Shown here: one piece after another, positions 13,344 through 23,138 of the stretch | Layout of the letters: every line of letters begins with the position of its first letter | How positions within the stretch are numbered: the first letter of the stretch is position 1 | NCBI GenBank assembly: GCA_963740395.1 | Contig: CAVUEP010000033.1 | Coordinates: 24,250 to 88,249, forward strand | DNA: 64,000 bases | Source: CADEEN01 sp963740395 | Lineage (GTDB): Bacteria; Pseudomonadota; Gammaproteobacteria; Burkholderiales; Burkholderiaceae_C | Direction: 5' to 3' | The notes under the pieces: model-generated | The model's database searches: none | Told to the model about the DNA's origin: nothing | The model's input: only the letters and a program-made list of their open reading frames with translations | Made by a program: the position numbers and the translations under genes

Positions 13344-14810
13344 ATGGGAAAGATCACCGGCTTCCTCGAACACGAACGCCTCGAAGAGGGCTACGAGCCC
13401 GTCGCCAAGCGCGTGAAGAACTACCGCGAGTTCGTGATCGCCCTCAACGACGAGCAGGCCAAGGTGCAGGCCGCACGTTGCATGGACTGCGGCACGCCGT
13501 TCTGCAACAGCGGCTGCCCGGTCAACAACATCATTCCCGACTTCAACGACCTCGTGTACCGCGGCGACTGGCAGAACGCGATCGAGGTGCTGCACTCGAC
13601 CAACAACTTCCCCGAATTCACCGGCCGCATCTGCCCGGCACCCTGCGAGGCCGCGTGCACGCTCAATGTGAATGACGACGCGGTGGGCATCAAGTCGATC
13701 GAGCACGCGATCATCGACCGCGCCTGGGCCGAGGGCTGGGTCAAGCCGCAACCACCCAAGCGCAAGACCGGCAAGACCGTGGCCGTGGTCGGCTCCGGCC
13801 CAGCCGGGTTGGCGGCGGCGCAGCAGCTGGCGCGCGCCGGGCACGAGGTCACGGTGTTCGAGAAGAACGGTCGCATCGGCGGCCTGCTGCGCTACGGTAT
13901 TCCCGACTTCAAGATGGAGAAGTCGCACATCGACCGTCGCGTCGAGCAGATGCAGGCTGAGGGCGTGACGTTCCGCACCGGCGTGCTGATCGGAAAACTC
14001 GACAGGAAAGGCAAGGTCACGAACGACGCCAAGGAAACGATTTCTGCCGCGGACTTGACGGCGCAATTCGACGCCGTGCTGCTCGCTGGCGGCGCCGAAC
14101 AGAGTCGCGACCTGCCGGTACCCGGCCGCGAGCTCGACGGCGTGCACTTCGCGATGGAGTTCCTGCCGCAACAGAACAAGCAAGTGGCCGGCGACAAGTT
14201 CAAGGGCCAGTTGCTGGCCACCGGCAAGCACGTCATCGTCATCGGCGGCGGCGACACCGGCAGCGATTGCGTCGGCACCAGCAACCGCCATGGCGCGGCC
14301 AGCGTGACGCAGTTCGAGTTGTTGCCCGAACCCCCCGAGCAGGAGAACAAGCCGCTGGTCTGGCCCTACTGGCCGATCAAGCTGCGCACCAGTTCGAGCC
14401 ACGAAGAAGGCTGCCAGCGCGAATTTGCGATCGCCACCAAGGAACTCATCGGCGAGAAGGGCCGCGTCACGGCGCTCAAGACCGTGCGCGTCGACTGGCA
14501 GGGCGGCAAGATGGTCGAGGTGCCGGATAGCGAGCAGGTGCTCAAGGCCGACCTGGTGCTGCTGGCCATGGGCTTCGTCAGCCCGGTGGCTTCGGTGCTC
14601 GAGGCCTTCGGCGTCGAGCGCGATGCCCGTGGCAATGCCAAGGCCGCCACCGAAGGTACGGCCAGCTACCGTACCAACGTCGACAAGGTCTTCGCCGCGG
14701 GCGACATGCGCCGTGGCCAGAGCCTGGTGGTGTGGGCGATCCGCGAAGGCCGGCAGGCCGCGCGCGCGGTCGAAGAGGTCCTGCTGGGAAGCAGCGAGCT
14801 GCCGCGATAG
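13344..14810 (+). CDS. gltD: Glutamate synthase small subunit GltD
   Basis: The small subunit oxidises NADPH and passes electrons through FAD and Fe-S clusters to GltB. The 488-residue protein has N-terminal cluster cysteines in CMDCGTPFCNSGCP and RICPAPCEAAC, a FAD-binding VVGSGPAGLAAAQQLA, the GLLRYGIPDFKM block, and an NADPH-binding VIGGGDTGSDC. The late AAGDMRRGQSLVVWAI segment is the second FAD contact. A ribosome-binding region precedes the ATG. The following 268 bases before the pilin cluster hold no gene I can support. Confidence 0.98.
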   Translation: MGKITGFLEHERLEEGYEPVAKRVKNYREFVIALNDEQAKVQAARCMDCGTPFCNSGCPVNNIIPDFNDLVYRGDWQNAIEVLHSTNNFPEFTGRICPAPCEAACTLNVNDDAVGIKSIEHAIIDRAWAEGWVKPQPPKRKTGKTVAVVGSGPAGLAAAQQLARAGHEVTVFEKNGRIGGLLRYGIPDFKMEKSHIDRRVEQMQAEGVTFRTGVLIGKLDRKGKVTNDAKETISAADLTAQFDAVLLAGGAEQSRDLPVPGRELDGVHFAMEFLPQQNKQVAGDKFKGQLLATGKHVIVIGGGDTGSDCVGTSNRHGAASVTQFELLPEPPEQENKPLVWPYWPIKLRTSSSHEEGCQREFAIATKELIGEKGRVTALKTVRVDWQGGKMVEVPDSEQVLKADLVLLAMGFVSPVASVLEAFGVERDARGNAKAATEGTASYRTNVDKVFAAGDMRRGQSLVVWAIREGRQAARAVEEVLLGSSELPR

Positions 14811-15078
14811 CCGGCCCGCACCGGCGCAACAAATTCTCACATTCGCCGCGGGGCGGCGCGCCGCACTGTCGCGTGCGTGCCGCAGCGGCACGGCCGCCGT
14901 GCCGTCTGTCGAGCATCCCGCGCCGCTTGTCGAATGCGGGCTGCGAGTCGTGCGCTTTGTCACGTCGATCGTCGCTGCTTGTACAGACAATCGCGTCAAC
15001 CAGCCCCATGCCCATGCACTCCATCGCAACCGCTGCGCCAACCGAGCCACTGCCGTGACACCACAAAGCCCTCGCTGC

Positions 15079-15567
15079 ATGACCCATCTGCCCGACGCAG
15101 TCCCGACCGCGACGACCCGTCGTCCGCGCGGGTTCACCTTGATCGAGGTGATGATCGTGGTGGCCATCGTCGCGATCCTGGCCGGTGTGGCCATGCCGAG
15201 CTACTTCGACTATGTGCGCCGCGGCCAGCTGCCTGAAGCGCAAGCTGCGCTGTCCGACTTCCGCGTCAAGATGGAGCAGTACTACCAGGACAACCGCAAC
15301 TACGGCGCCGGCCAATGTGCCGACGTCGGGCCGCCGAGCTGGTCGGCCGGCACCGGCACGCTCAACTACGGTGCGGCACAGTTCTTCACGTATGGCTGCG
15401 CGCTCACGGGCGGCGGGCAGGGCTACACGGTCACCGCTACCGGCAGCAACGGGCGCGCCGTCGGCCACGCCTACACCATCAACCAGAACAACGCCCGCTC
15501 GACGACGCAATTCAAGGGTGCGGCGGTCGCGAAGACCTGCTGGGTGATCAAGGGTAGCGAATGCTGA
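15079..15567 (+). CDS. pilE: Type IV pilin, PilE family
   Basis: A prepilin-type protein of 162 residues, the likely major or a minor pilin of this cluster. A short basic leader ends at RPRG, cleaved before FTLIEVMIVVAIVAIL, with the family Glu5. The hydrophobic helix is followed by DYVRRGQLPEAQAALSDFRVKMEQYYQDN, typical of PilE from betaproteobacteria, and a C-terminal Cys pair (CALTG, CWVIKGSEC) for the D-region disulphide. The start is the ATG nearest the cleavage site. It overlaps fimT by 7 bases and opens a six-gene pilus operon. Confidence 0.9.
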   Translation: MTHLPDAVPTATTRRPRGFTLIEVMIVVAIVAILAGVAMPSYFDYVRRGQLPEAQAALSDFRVKMEQYYQDNRNYGAGQCADVGPPSWSAGTGTLNYGAAQFFTYGCALTGGGQGYTVTATGSNGRAVGHAYTINQNNARSTTQFKGAAVAKTCWVIKGSEC

Positions 15568-16214
15568 ATTGCGAGACGAACTCGCGCCGCCGCGCGCGTG
15601 GTATGACCCTGATCGAAATCGCGGTCACGATGGTCATCCTGGCCATGTTGCTGGTGGCTGCCGGTCCGACCGTCAGCGCCTGGATGCGCAACACCCAGGT
15701 GCGCAATACCGCATCGTCAATGCTCGCCGGTCTGCAGCGCGCACGCAACGAAGCCATGCGGCGCAACCTGCCGATGCGCTTCTCGCTCGTGTCGTTGACT
15801 GATTCGGCGGTGATGGACGCCAGCTGCGCGTTGTCGGCCACGGGCGTGTCGTGGGTCGTCAGTGTCAACAACCCCGCCGCGTTCTGCCACTACGCACCGT
15901 CGACCGTCGCGGCAGATGCCAACGACCCGCTGATCGTCGAGACCAACGCCGGCGGCGTCGGCGGCAAGAACGTGGTCGTTGCAGGCCGCTTCGCCGATGG
16001 CAGCGCGGGGGCCAACACGGTCACGTTCAACTCCTTCGGCCGCATTGACGACGCCGCCCCGATCGGCTTCGTCGACGTCAGCAACAACACCGCCGGCGGC
16101 GACTTCCGCAACCTGCGCATCGAGATCGGCACCGGCGGCACGGTGCGGATGTGCGATCTCGGCGTCACCGCGGCCACCGACCCGCGCTTCTGCCCGACAA
16201 GGACCATCCCATGA
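15561..16214 (+). CDS. fimT: Minor pseudopilin FimT/GspH family
   Basis: A 217-residue minor pilin of the GspH/FimT family. The leader RRRARG precedes the cleavage site and helix MTLIEIAVTMVILAMLLVA. The family element NTASSMLAGLQRARNEAMRRN follows, after which a variable beta domain with several cysteines (ASCAL, FCHYAP, MCDLG, RFCPT) probably forms disulphides. Minor pilins of this kind prime fibre assembly. It overlaps pilE by 7 bases and pilV by 4. Confidence 0.88.
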   Translation: MLNCETNSRRRARGMTLIEIAVTMVILAMLLVAAGPTVSAWMRNTQVRNTASSMLAGLQRARNEAMRRNLPMRFSLVSLTDSAVMDASCALSATGVSWVVSVNNPAAFCHYAPSTVAADANDPLIVETNAGGVGGKNVVVAGRFADGSAGANTVTFNSFGRIDDAAPIGFVDVSNNTAGGDFRNLRIEIGTGGTVRMCDLGVTAATDPRFCPTRTIP

Positions 16215-16645
16215 CAATGCGCAATCGAAGTTCGAAGCGAAGCGCCGGCGCAGGCCGTCGCAACCGTGGCTTCATGCTGATCGAGGCCCTGGTCGCGCTG
16301 CTGATCTTTTCGTTCGGCGTGCTCGGCATCGTCGGCCTGCAGGCCTCGATGACCAAGGCGCAGACACAGTCGAAGTTCCGCGCCGATGCCTCGCTGCTGG
16401 CCCAACAGGGAATCGGCGCGATGTGGTCCGACAACGCCAATCTGGCCAGCTACGCCACGGCGTCCTGCGCGGGCTACGCGCGCTGCAACGAGTGGGCCGC
16501 GCGGGTGGCCGCGGCGCTGCCCAACGGCGCAGCGACGGTCGACCTCAGCGCCTTGCCCGAGGTCCTGGTCACCATCAACTGGACGCCGCCCGACGACCAG
16601 ATGCACACCTACACCGCGATGGCGGCCGTTGCCGTCAACCCATGA
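16211..16645 (+). CDS. pilV: Minor pilin PilV
   Basis: A 144-residue minor pilin. The leader ends RRNRG before FMLIEALVALLIFSFGVLGIVGLQA, the very conserved PilV N-terminal helix, followed by SMTKAQTQSKFRADASLLAQQ. The soluble domain carries a short Cys pair (ASCAGYARC). The start at ATG 16211 overlaps the fimT stop (ATGA); an in-frame extension upstream would run into fimT and is unlikely. In Pseudomonas and Neisseria relatives PilV belongs to the tip or priming complex with PilW, PilX and PilY1. Confidence 0.92.
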   Translation: MTMRNRSSKRSAGAGRRNRGFMLIEALVALLIFSFGVLGIVGLQASMTKAQTQSKFRADASLLAQQGIGAMWSDNANLASYATASCAGYARCNEWAARVAAALPNGAATVDLSALPEVLVTINWTPPDDQMHTYTAMAAVAVNP

Positions 16646-17781
16646 TGCACGCAGAACATTTCACCCTGCGGGTTCCTGCCGCACGCCAAAGCGGCGTCAC
16701 GCTGGTCGAGTTGATGGTCGGCATGCTGATCGGCATGCTGGCGATCCTGGTCATATCCCAGGTCCTGCTGGTGTCCGAGGGCCAGAAGCGCACCACGACC
16801 GGCGGCTCCGATGCCCAGATCAATGGCGCGCTGTCGTTGTTCGCGATCCAGCGCGACGTCCAGACGGCAGGCTACGGCCTCACCAGCAGCCCGGCGATCG
16901 TCGGGTGCCCGATCAACGCACGATTCAACGGCGCGGCGCCCACCGGATTTGCGCCTACGCTAGCGCCGGTTTTCATCATGACCGAGGCGGCACGCATCGC
17001 CGCCGATGCTACGGTGGCTGTGGGCAGCGGTGACTCGATTCGCGTGCTGGCCAGCTCGAAGGATTCCTACTCCGTGCCGACGCGCGTGATCCCGCCAGGC
17101 TACGCCGTCAACGACCAGCTGCTGCCAGTCTCCGCGAGCCTCGGTCTGGCCCAGGGGGATCTGGCCCTGGTTGCGACCGATGCTACCCAACCCTGTTGGG
17201 TCTTTCAGGTCACGGCCGTCCCCACCGCCATGTCGATCCCGCGTGCCGATCAGCCAAACGATTGGAATTCGGCGGGTACACCGACCCAGGCCTATGGCGA
17301 CGGCAGCGTGCTGGTCAATCTCGGCCGGCTCGTCGACAACCGCTACGAAGTCAACAACGGCATGCTGCAGTTGTCGAGTTTCGACCTCGCCAATCCGAAC
17401 ACAAGAATCACGCGCGACGTCCAGGCAGACATCGTCACGATGCGCGCCTTCTACGGCCGCGACACCAGCGTCCCGGCGGATGGCATCGTCGACGTCTATG
17501 ACACGACCACGCCGACGACCAATGCCGGCTGGCTCGCAGTGCTGTCGGTGCGCATGCTCGTCGTGGCGCGCAGCGGCCAGTACGAGAAGGAAATCGTCAC
17601 CCCGGCCAATCCGACCTGGGACGTGGGCAACACGCCGGCGACGACTGGCGCCGCCGCCTGCGGCGCCAGCCAGTGCCTCACGATCGACGTCGGTGCGGGC
17701 GCGGCGGGCGACGCCCAGCACTACCGCTACAAGATCTTCGAGACCATTGTTCCGCTGCGCAACATGCTGTGGAGTTCCTGA
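16642..17781 (+). CDS. pilW: Minor pilin PilW
   Basis: A 379-residue PilW-type minor pilin. After a short leader the helix reads GVTLVELMVGMLIGMLAILVISQVLLVSEGQKRTTTGGSDAQINGALSLFAIQRDVQTAGYG, which is the diagnostic PilW N-terminal block. The large C-terminal domain contains Cys in VGCPIN, QPCWVF, ACGASQC, and the C-terminal YRYKIFETIVPLRNMLW seen in the family. The start overlaps the pilV stop; a second ATG follows directly. It is usually the scaffold of the PilVWX-PilY1 tip complex. Confidence 0.93.
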   Translation: MMHAEHFTLRVPAARQSGVTLVELMVGMLIGMLAILVISQVLLVSEGQKRTTTGGSDAQINGALSLFAIQRDVQTAGYGLTSSPAIVGCPINARFNGAAPTGFAPTLAPVFIMTEAARIAADATVAVGSGDSIRVLASSKDSYSVPTRVIPPGYAVNDQLLPVSASLGLAQGDLALVATDATQPCWVFQVTAVPTAMSIPRADQPNDWNSAGTPTQAYGDGSVLVNLGRLVDNRYEVNNGMLQLSSFDLANPNTRITRDVQADIVTMRAFYGRDTSVPADGIVDVYDTTTPTTNAGWLAVLSVRMLVVARSGQYEKEIVTPANPTWDVGNTPATTGAAACGASQCLTIDVGAGAAGDAQHYRYKIFETIVPLRNMLWSS

Positions 17782-17782
17782 C

Positions 17783-18466
17783 GTGACCAACCTCCAAATC
17801 AACCCCTCCCCGCTGCGAAGCCCGCGCCAGGCCGCGCAGCGCGGCGTGTCGCTGCTGTTCGCGCTGCTGGCGCTGGCCGCCATGTTGTTGGCCGCCGTGG
17901 CGCTAGTGCGCTCGGTCGACTCGGGCGGACTGGTGCTCGGCAACCTGGCCTTCAAGCAGGAGGCGAATGCCGCCGCTGATGTGGCCGCCGAGCGGGCACG
18001 CACCTGGCTGCTCTCAGGCGTCAACCTGAATGCCGATGACACCGCCAACGGCTACTACGCTTCCTCGCAGGACGCTCTGGACCCGACCGGGCGCGTCACC
18101 TCAGCTGCCACCCCCATGGCCGTCGTCAATTGGGCGGCGGACAGCTGCGCCTGCATGTCCACGACACCCCCGACCTGCTCGCAGTGCAGCCATTCGGCGT
18201 CGAATCCGCTGCCGATCAACGGCGGACGCGCGACGGCGCGCTGGGTGATCACGCGCCTGTGCCCGTCGGCCGGCGCCGTCGATGCGTCCAACGTCTGCGC
18301 CAGGCCGGCGTCGACGGCGCTCAGCCAGGCGTCGGCCCGAGGCGAGATCCGCATCGGCGCCGAAGCGCGACCGACCGCGGTGACCATGACGCCCTACTAC
18401 CGGATCATCGTGCGCACCGTTGGCGCGCGCAATACCGTCAGCTTTACCGAGACGATCCTTCACTGA
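17783..18466 (+). CDS. pilX: Pilus assembly protein PilX
   Basis: A 227-residue PilX-type protein with a leader rich in basic residues, then RGVSLLFALLALAAMLLAAVALVRSVDSGGLVLGNLAFKQEANAAAD, matching the PilX N-terminal helix and the following conserved Gly-Asn-Leu-Ala-Phe element. The lumenal part has a Cys-rich patch (DSCACMSTTPPTCSQCSHSAS) and ends in TPYYRIIVRTVGARNTVSFTETIL. A GTG start one base after the pilW stop is used because no ATG is close to the cleavage region. It immediately precedes pilY1. Confidence 0.87.
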   Translation: MTNLQINPSPLRSPRQAAQRGVSLLFALLALAAMLLAAVALVRSVDSGGLVLGNLAFKQEANAAADVAAERARTWLLSGVNLNADDTANGYYASSQDALDPTGRVTSAATPMAVVNWAADSCACMSTTPPTCSQCSHSASNPLPINGGRATARWVITRLCPSAGAVDASNVCARPASTALSQASARGEIRIGAEARPTAVTMTPYYRIIVRTVGARNTVSFTETILH

Positions 18467-18492
18467 TTGTCGCGAGACAGGGAGAAGACAAA

Positions 18493-21400
18493 ATGACCCC
18501 ACAACAATCCAATTCCCCGACCTGGGCCTTGTCGCGCGCGGCGCTGCTGCTGGCGGGCGCGCTGGGTCTGGCCAACGTGGCCATGGCGGCGGTGACCGAC
18601 GTCGCCAACGTGCCGCTGTCGACCACGGCGCCGACGGTGATCAAGCCCAACGTGATGTTCATCCTCGACGACTCGGGCAGTATGTCGCGCGACCATATGC
18701 CCGACGACGCCGATTACCCGACCACCCGGTATGGCCGCAATGCGTCGCAGTGCAATGGACTGGCCTACAACCCGAACACAACCTACCGGGTGCCGGTCGA
18801 TTCGCTGGGCAACCCGGCCGCAGACGGTACCTACACCTTTCCGACCGCGACCAGCCTGGCCAACATCCGCACCGTGACGTCGGCGGCGCCGACGATCGCC
18901 ACCGGCAGCATCGTCCTGCGCCTGTCTTCAGGTGGTGGCGGAGACTACGCGACCGGTCGCAATAACGGCGAGAACTATTACGTCACGATCTTCGATGCCA
19001 GCGACCCGAGCCGCTGGATGATCGGCGACGTCACGAACTGGAATACCACCAACCGCGATCTCACGGTGAACGTCCGCGTCACATCGGGCACCGGCACCCT
19101 GGCCAATGCGCGGGTGGGCGACGGCGACAACCGGCCGATCTACTACACCTATTCGGGCACCAACACGCCGCTGAGCTATACCTACACCAGCAGCGGGCTC
19201 GTCACCAACCCGACGCCCAACTTCTACCAGGAATGCAACAGCCTCGTCGGCGCCACGCCGGGCTCCGGGGTGTTCACCGAGGTGCTGGTCACGCCCAGCT
19301 TTGCCAACCTGCAGAACTACGCCAACTGGTACACCTACCACCGCACGCGGATGCTGACGATGCAGTCGGCCGCGAGCCATGCGTTCAGAACCATCGACAA
19401 CCGCTACCGCGTGGGCTTCAGCACCATCAGCGCGCGCTGGGTCAGTGGCGCGGGCTTCCTGGACGTCGACGACTTCGCGGCCACGCACAAGGCATCCTTC
19501 TACAGCGCGCTCTTTGGCACGTCGCCCAGTGGGTACACGCCGTTGCGCGCTGCCTTGTCCAAGGCCGGCAAATATTTCGCCAAGCAGGCCCGGGTGGCGG
19601 GCGGCAGTACCGGGGGTGTGCAGGTCTACGACCCGATGCAGTACTCCTGCCAGCGCAACTACGCCATCCTCACCACCGACGGCTACTGGAACACCAACTC
19701 CGAGGTCACCGGCACCGGCCTGGGCAGCTTCGGCCCCGACCGGCTCGACAACACCGACGTCGGACAGCAGGACGGCGGCACCACGCCGCGGCCGATGAAG
19801 GACAACGAGGGCACCACGGTGGAAGCGCGCACGAGTGCGCTTCAGCAGCGCACCATCACGCCGCAATACACAACGAGCACGACCCTGCTGGAGCGGCAGG
19901 ACCTCTACCCGCAGTGGGAGACGGGCACCACGACGCTGCAGACCCGCACGATGACCTTGCAGCGTGAAGAGTCGAGCGACAGCGGGGCGACCTGGAACCC
20001 GCCGGTTGTCGTCAGTTCCTGCGCCTGGGACAACTCGGGGACGAGTCGCCGGCGTTGTTCCTACGTGGGCACCTGGAGTGCGTGGGCCGACGTCACCCCG
20101 TCGTGTACCGTCGTCAACCTTGGCACGGGGACCTCGGGCACCTGGAACACCGGTCGCCAATGCGCTTATTCGGCGCCGGTCAACACGACCACCTCGAGCT
20201 GCGCGCCGCAGGCGCAGGACACCTCGTCGCCGCACACCGTTGCCGTCGCGCGAACCTGCACGGCGTTGGCGCCGCTGCCGCCCGGGCCCTGGGTTCAGGC
20301 AACCGCCACCTGCACGGCCTCGTCGACCAATGGCTGCCGCTACAGCGCGCCGGTCGACACGACCACCACCTCCTGCTCGGCGCAGGCGCAGGACAACACG
20401 TCGCCGCACACCGTGCTGGAGGCGCGCACCTGCACGACGCTGCCGACGCTCTACACCCCTTGGGCCTATGTGTCGTCGTGCACCGCAACCTCGACCAACG
20501 GCTGCCAGTACGAGCCCTGGACGCCATGGACGATCGTCGGGTCCTGCACGGCGCAGGCGCAGTCGACGAGTCCGAACTACACCGTCGGCACCGCGACGCA
20601 GTGCCAGACCACGACCAGCACCGGCAACACCGACACGCTGGCCGACGTGGCGATGTACTACTACCAGACCGACCTGCGCACGAGCACATTGGGCAATTGC
20701 GGCTCACTCGCCTATGGCAACCCGACCGACGTGTGCCGCAACAACATCTCGCCCAGCGGACGGGACGACGCGCCGCACCAGCACATGACCACGTTCACGC
20801 TCGGCATGGGTGTGGGCGGCCTGCTGCCCTACCGGCCTGATTACCTGACGGCGACCAGTGGCGCGTACTACAACCTCACCCAGGGCACGCAGAACTGGCC
20901 CGTTGCCGGCCCCAGCGCGAACGCGGAAAACATCGACGACCTCTGGCACGCGGCGGTCAACGGCCGTGGCCGCTACTTCAGCGCGGGCGATCCCGACTCC
21001 CTGGCGCAGAGCCTGAGCAGCACGCTGATGGCGATCAATGCCGAGGTCGGCGCCGGCTCGGGCGCCGCGGCCAGTACCTTGCAGCCGGTGGAGGGCGACA
21101 ACAAGCTGTTCATCGCCAAGTACATGACGGTGCACTGGATCGGCGACCTGGTGGCGCGCAGCATCGACCCGCAAACCGGCGCCATCTCGGCGCCGCTGTG
21201 GAGCGCCGCGCGGCAACTGCAGGCGCGCGTCGACGCGGGCACCGCGCGGGACATCCGCTACTTCCAGCGCGGCACCGGCAACACGGGCACGCTGGCCTCC
21301 TTCGACTACGCCAGCATGAGCGCGGCCGAGCAGGCCAACTTCGCCGGGGCCTGCAGCAAGGTGCCCGCGTTGACCCAATGCGCAACCTTGTTGCCTGCAG

Positions 21401-23088
21401 AGCTCACGGCTGCGAATTCTGGCGACAACATGGTCAACTACTTGCGCGGTGCGACGAACCCGGTCTATCGCACCCGCTTCACGACCGACACCGACATCGC
21501 TGGCGGCATGCTCGGCGACATCATCGGCGGCGCGCCGGTGTATGTGGGTCAGCCCTCGTTCAGGTACACCGAGAACGACTACGCCGGCTTCGTCGCCGCC
21601 CAGCTGGCGACGAACCCCAGCCCGCCGGTCACGGTGCCGCCGACGCCGCCGGGCCGGCGCGGCGTGGTCTACACCGCGGCCAACGATGGCATGCTGCACG
21701 CCTTCGACGGCGTCACGGGCGAAGAACTCTGGGCCTATGTGCCGACGATGGTGATGGACCGCATGTACCGGCTGGCGGACCGCGACTACGCCAACCGCCA
21801 CGAGTTCTACGTCAACGGCGCGCCCACGGTCGGCGACATCTATGTGCCCGGTTCGCCGGGCCGCTGGAAGACGATCCTGGTCGGCGGCCTGGGTGCGGGT
21901 GGGCGTGGCTACTATGCCCTGGACATCACCGACCCGATGAACCCGCTCGCGCTGTGGGAGTTCAGCAACGACAGCCTGGGCGGCAACGACAACCTCGGCC
22001 TGACCTTCGGCAACCCCGTCATCACCAAGCGTGCCGACGGCACCTGGGTGGTGGTCTTTTCCTCGGGCTACAACAACGTCGTGCCCGGCGACGGCAACGG
22101 CCGCCTGTTCGTGGTCAACGCCAACACCGGCGCGCGCGTCCTCACGGTGCCGACCTACACCACCGGCACCACGCCGGCGGGCACCGTTGCGACACCGAGC
22201 GGCCTGAACAAGATCAACGTCTGGATCGATTCGGAGATCGACAACCGCGCACGGCGCTTCTACGGCGGCGATGTGCTCGGCAACCTGTGGCGCTTCGACA
22301 TCGACAACCTGGTGGCGCCGAACCAGGCGGCGCTGCGCCTGGCCTACTTCAACGCCGGTGGCCTGCCGCAGCCGGTGACGACACAACCCTCGCTGGCCGA
22401 AGTCGACTATGGCGGCAGCCGCTTCCCGGTCGTCTATGTCGGCACCGGCAAGTACCTGGGCACGTCGGACCTCACCACCACCGCGGTGCAGACGGTGTAT
22501 GCCATCAAGGATCCGCTGACCGACACACCACTGGGCGATGTACACGCCAGTGCGTCCGTGATTGCTCAGACCTTGAGTCTGTCGGACCCCGCCGTCGAAC
22601 GCTCGGCGCGGAACATCAGCAACAACGCAGTGAACTGGGCGACCGACAACGGCTGGAAGATCGACCTGACGCTGCCCTCCACGCCGGTGCCAACGGACTT
22701 GCCCGGTGGGGCGCCGTGGCCGCCTGTGGGCGAACGGGTCAACGTCGACATGCAGTTGCTGTTCAATACGCTGACGGTCGCGGCCAACATCCCGAGCGAC
22801 GACATCTGCTCGGTCGGCGGCAGTTCGTATCTGTACCAGTTCGACATCGGTACCGGCTCGGGTCAGTTGGTGAACGGCAATATCGTCGCCGGCCGCTGGC
22901 TCGGCAACTCCCTGGTCGTCGGCATGAGTTGGGTCACGCTGCAACTCTCCGGGCAGGCGCGGGGCTCGGGTCAGACCATCACGATCACGGTCGACAACAA
23001 GGGCAACCCGCGCACCGACCCGGTGCCGCCGCCACCGCCGCCCACCGGCACGGGCCGCCGGACCTCGTGGCGCGAGTTGGTGAATTGA
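18493..23088 (+). CDS. pilY1: Pilus tip adhesin / assembly factor PilY1
   Basis: PilY1 sits at the pilus tip, supports adhesion and mechanosensing, and regulates retraction through calcium binding. The 1531-residue product starts with a signal peptide ending near AMA (about residue 32). A von Willebrand A-like start with MIDAS motif DDSGSMS lies at residues 59-65. After the VWA-like part come two tandem Cys-rich repeats (about 557-670), then the C-terminal PilY1 beta-propeller (GAPVYVGQPSFRYTENDYAGF, YTAANDGMLHAFDG, ELWAYVPT). It ends in a Pro-rich stretch and basic tail. An RBS GGAGA precedes the ATG, and a hairpin terminator follows the stop. Confidence 0.95.
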   Translation: MTPQQSNSPTWALSRAALLLAGALGLANVAMAAVTDVANVPLSTTAPTVIKPNVMFILDDSGSMSRDHMPDDADYPTTRYGRNASQCNGLAYNPNTTYRVPVDSLGNPAADGTYTFPTATSLANIRTVTSAAPTIATGSIVLRLSSGGGGDYATGRNNGENYYVTIFDASDPSRWMIGDVTNWNTTNRDLTVNVRVTSGTGTLANARVGDGDNRPIYYTYSGTNTPLSYTYTSSGLVTNPTPNFYQECNSLVGATPGSGVFTEVLVTPSFANLQNYANWYTYHRTRMLTMQSAASHAFRTIDNRYRVGFSTISARWVSGAGFLDVDDFAATHKASFYSALFGTSPSGYTPLRAALSKAGKYFAKQARVAGGSTGGVQVYDPMQYSCQRNYAILTTDGYWNTNSEVTGTGLGSFGPDRLDNTDVGQQDGGTTPRPMKDNEGTTVEARTSALQQRTITPQYTTSTTLLERQDLYPQWETGTTTLQTRTMTLQREESSDSGATWNPPVVVSSCAWDNSGTSRRRCSYVGTWSAWADVTPSCTVVNLGTGTSGTWNTGRQCAYSAPVNTTTSSCAPQAQDTSSPHTVAVARTCTALAPLPPGPWVQATATCTASSTNGCRYSAPVDTTTTSCSAQAQDNTSPHTVLEARTCTTLPTLYTPWAYVSSCTATSTNGCQYEPWTPWTIVGSCTAQAQSTSPNYTVGTATQCQTTTSTGNTDTLADVAMYYYQTDLRTSTLGNCGSLAYGNPTDVCRNNISPSGRDDAPHQHMTTFTLGMGVGGLLPYRPDYLTATSGAYYNLTQGTQNWPVAGPSANAENIDDLWHAAVNGRGRYFSAGDPDSLAQSLSSTLMAINAEVGAGSGAAASTLQPVEGDNKLFIAKYMTVHWIGDLVARSIDPQTGAISAPLWSAARQLQARVDAGTARDIRYFQRGTGNTGTLASFDYASMSAAEQANFAGACSKVPALTQCATLLPAELTAANSGDNMVNYLRGATNPVYRTRFTTDTDIAGGMLGDIIGGAPVYVGQPSFRYTENDYAGFVAAQLATNPSPPVTVPPTPPGRRGVVYTAANDGMLHAFDGVTGEELWAYVPTMVMDRMYRLADRDYANRHEFYVNGAPTVGDIYVPGSPGRWKTILVGGLGAGGRGYYALDITDPMNPLALWEFSNDSLGGNDNLGLTFGNPVITKRADGTWVVVFSSGYNNVVPGDGNGRLFVVNANTGARVLTVPTYTTGTTPAGTVATPSGLNKINVWIDSEIDNRARRFYGGDVLGNLWRFDIDNLVAPNQAALRLAYFNAGGLPQPVTTQPSLAEVDYGGSRFPVVYVGTGKYLGTSDLTTTAVQTVYAIKDPLTDTPLGDVHASASVIAQTLSLSDPAVERSARNISNNAVNWATDNGWKIDLTLPSTPVPTDLPGGAPWPPVGERVNVDMQLLFNTLTVAANIPSDDICSVGGSSYLYQFDIGTGSGQLVNGNIVAGRWLGNSLVVGMSWVTLQLSGQARGSGQTITITVDNKGNPRTDPVPPPPPPTGTGRRTSWRELVN
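20161..20505 (+). repeat. Cysteine-rich tandem repeat inside pilY1
   Basis: Two adjacent copies of a roughly 56-58-residue unit begin at residues 557 and 615 of PilY1, and the start of a third is seen at 671. The shared pattern is C-x-YSAPV-x-TTT-x-SC, then QAQD-x-x-SPHTV, ARTCT, a Pro-Trp step, CTA-x-STNGC. Each unit has four or five cysteines. The tryptophan/cysteine spacing loosely recalls thrombospondin type-1 modules, but I do not claim homology. Confidence 0.75.
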
Positions 23089-23105
23089 CCTGACACCCGC
23101 CCGGA

Positions 23106-23134
23106 AGCCGGCCGCGCAAGCGGTCGGCTTTTTT
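23106..23134 (+). terminator. Rho-independent terminator after pilY1
   Basis: A 10-base-pair stem (AGCCGGCCGC / GCGGTCGGCT, one G-T wobble) with a GCAA loop is followed by a T6 run. It ends the pilE-pilY1 operon. Only four bases separate the T run from the next start codon. Confidence 0.85.
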
Positions 23135-23138
23135 CATC

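Noticed and set aside
14811..15078. A gene or sRNA between gltD and the pilin operon
   Set aside because: Open frames there are extensions of neighbouring frames and no promoter-terminator pair or conserved structure is visible.
20704..22944. A 746-codon open frame antisense to pilY1
   Set aside because: Shadow of a long GC-rich gene; composition is biased and no motif is present.
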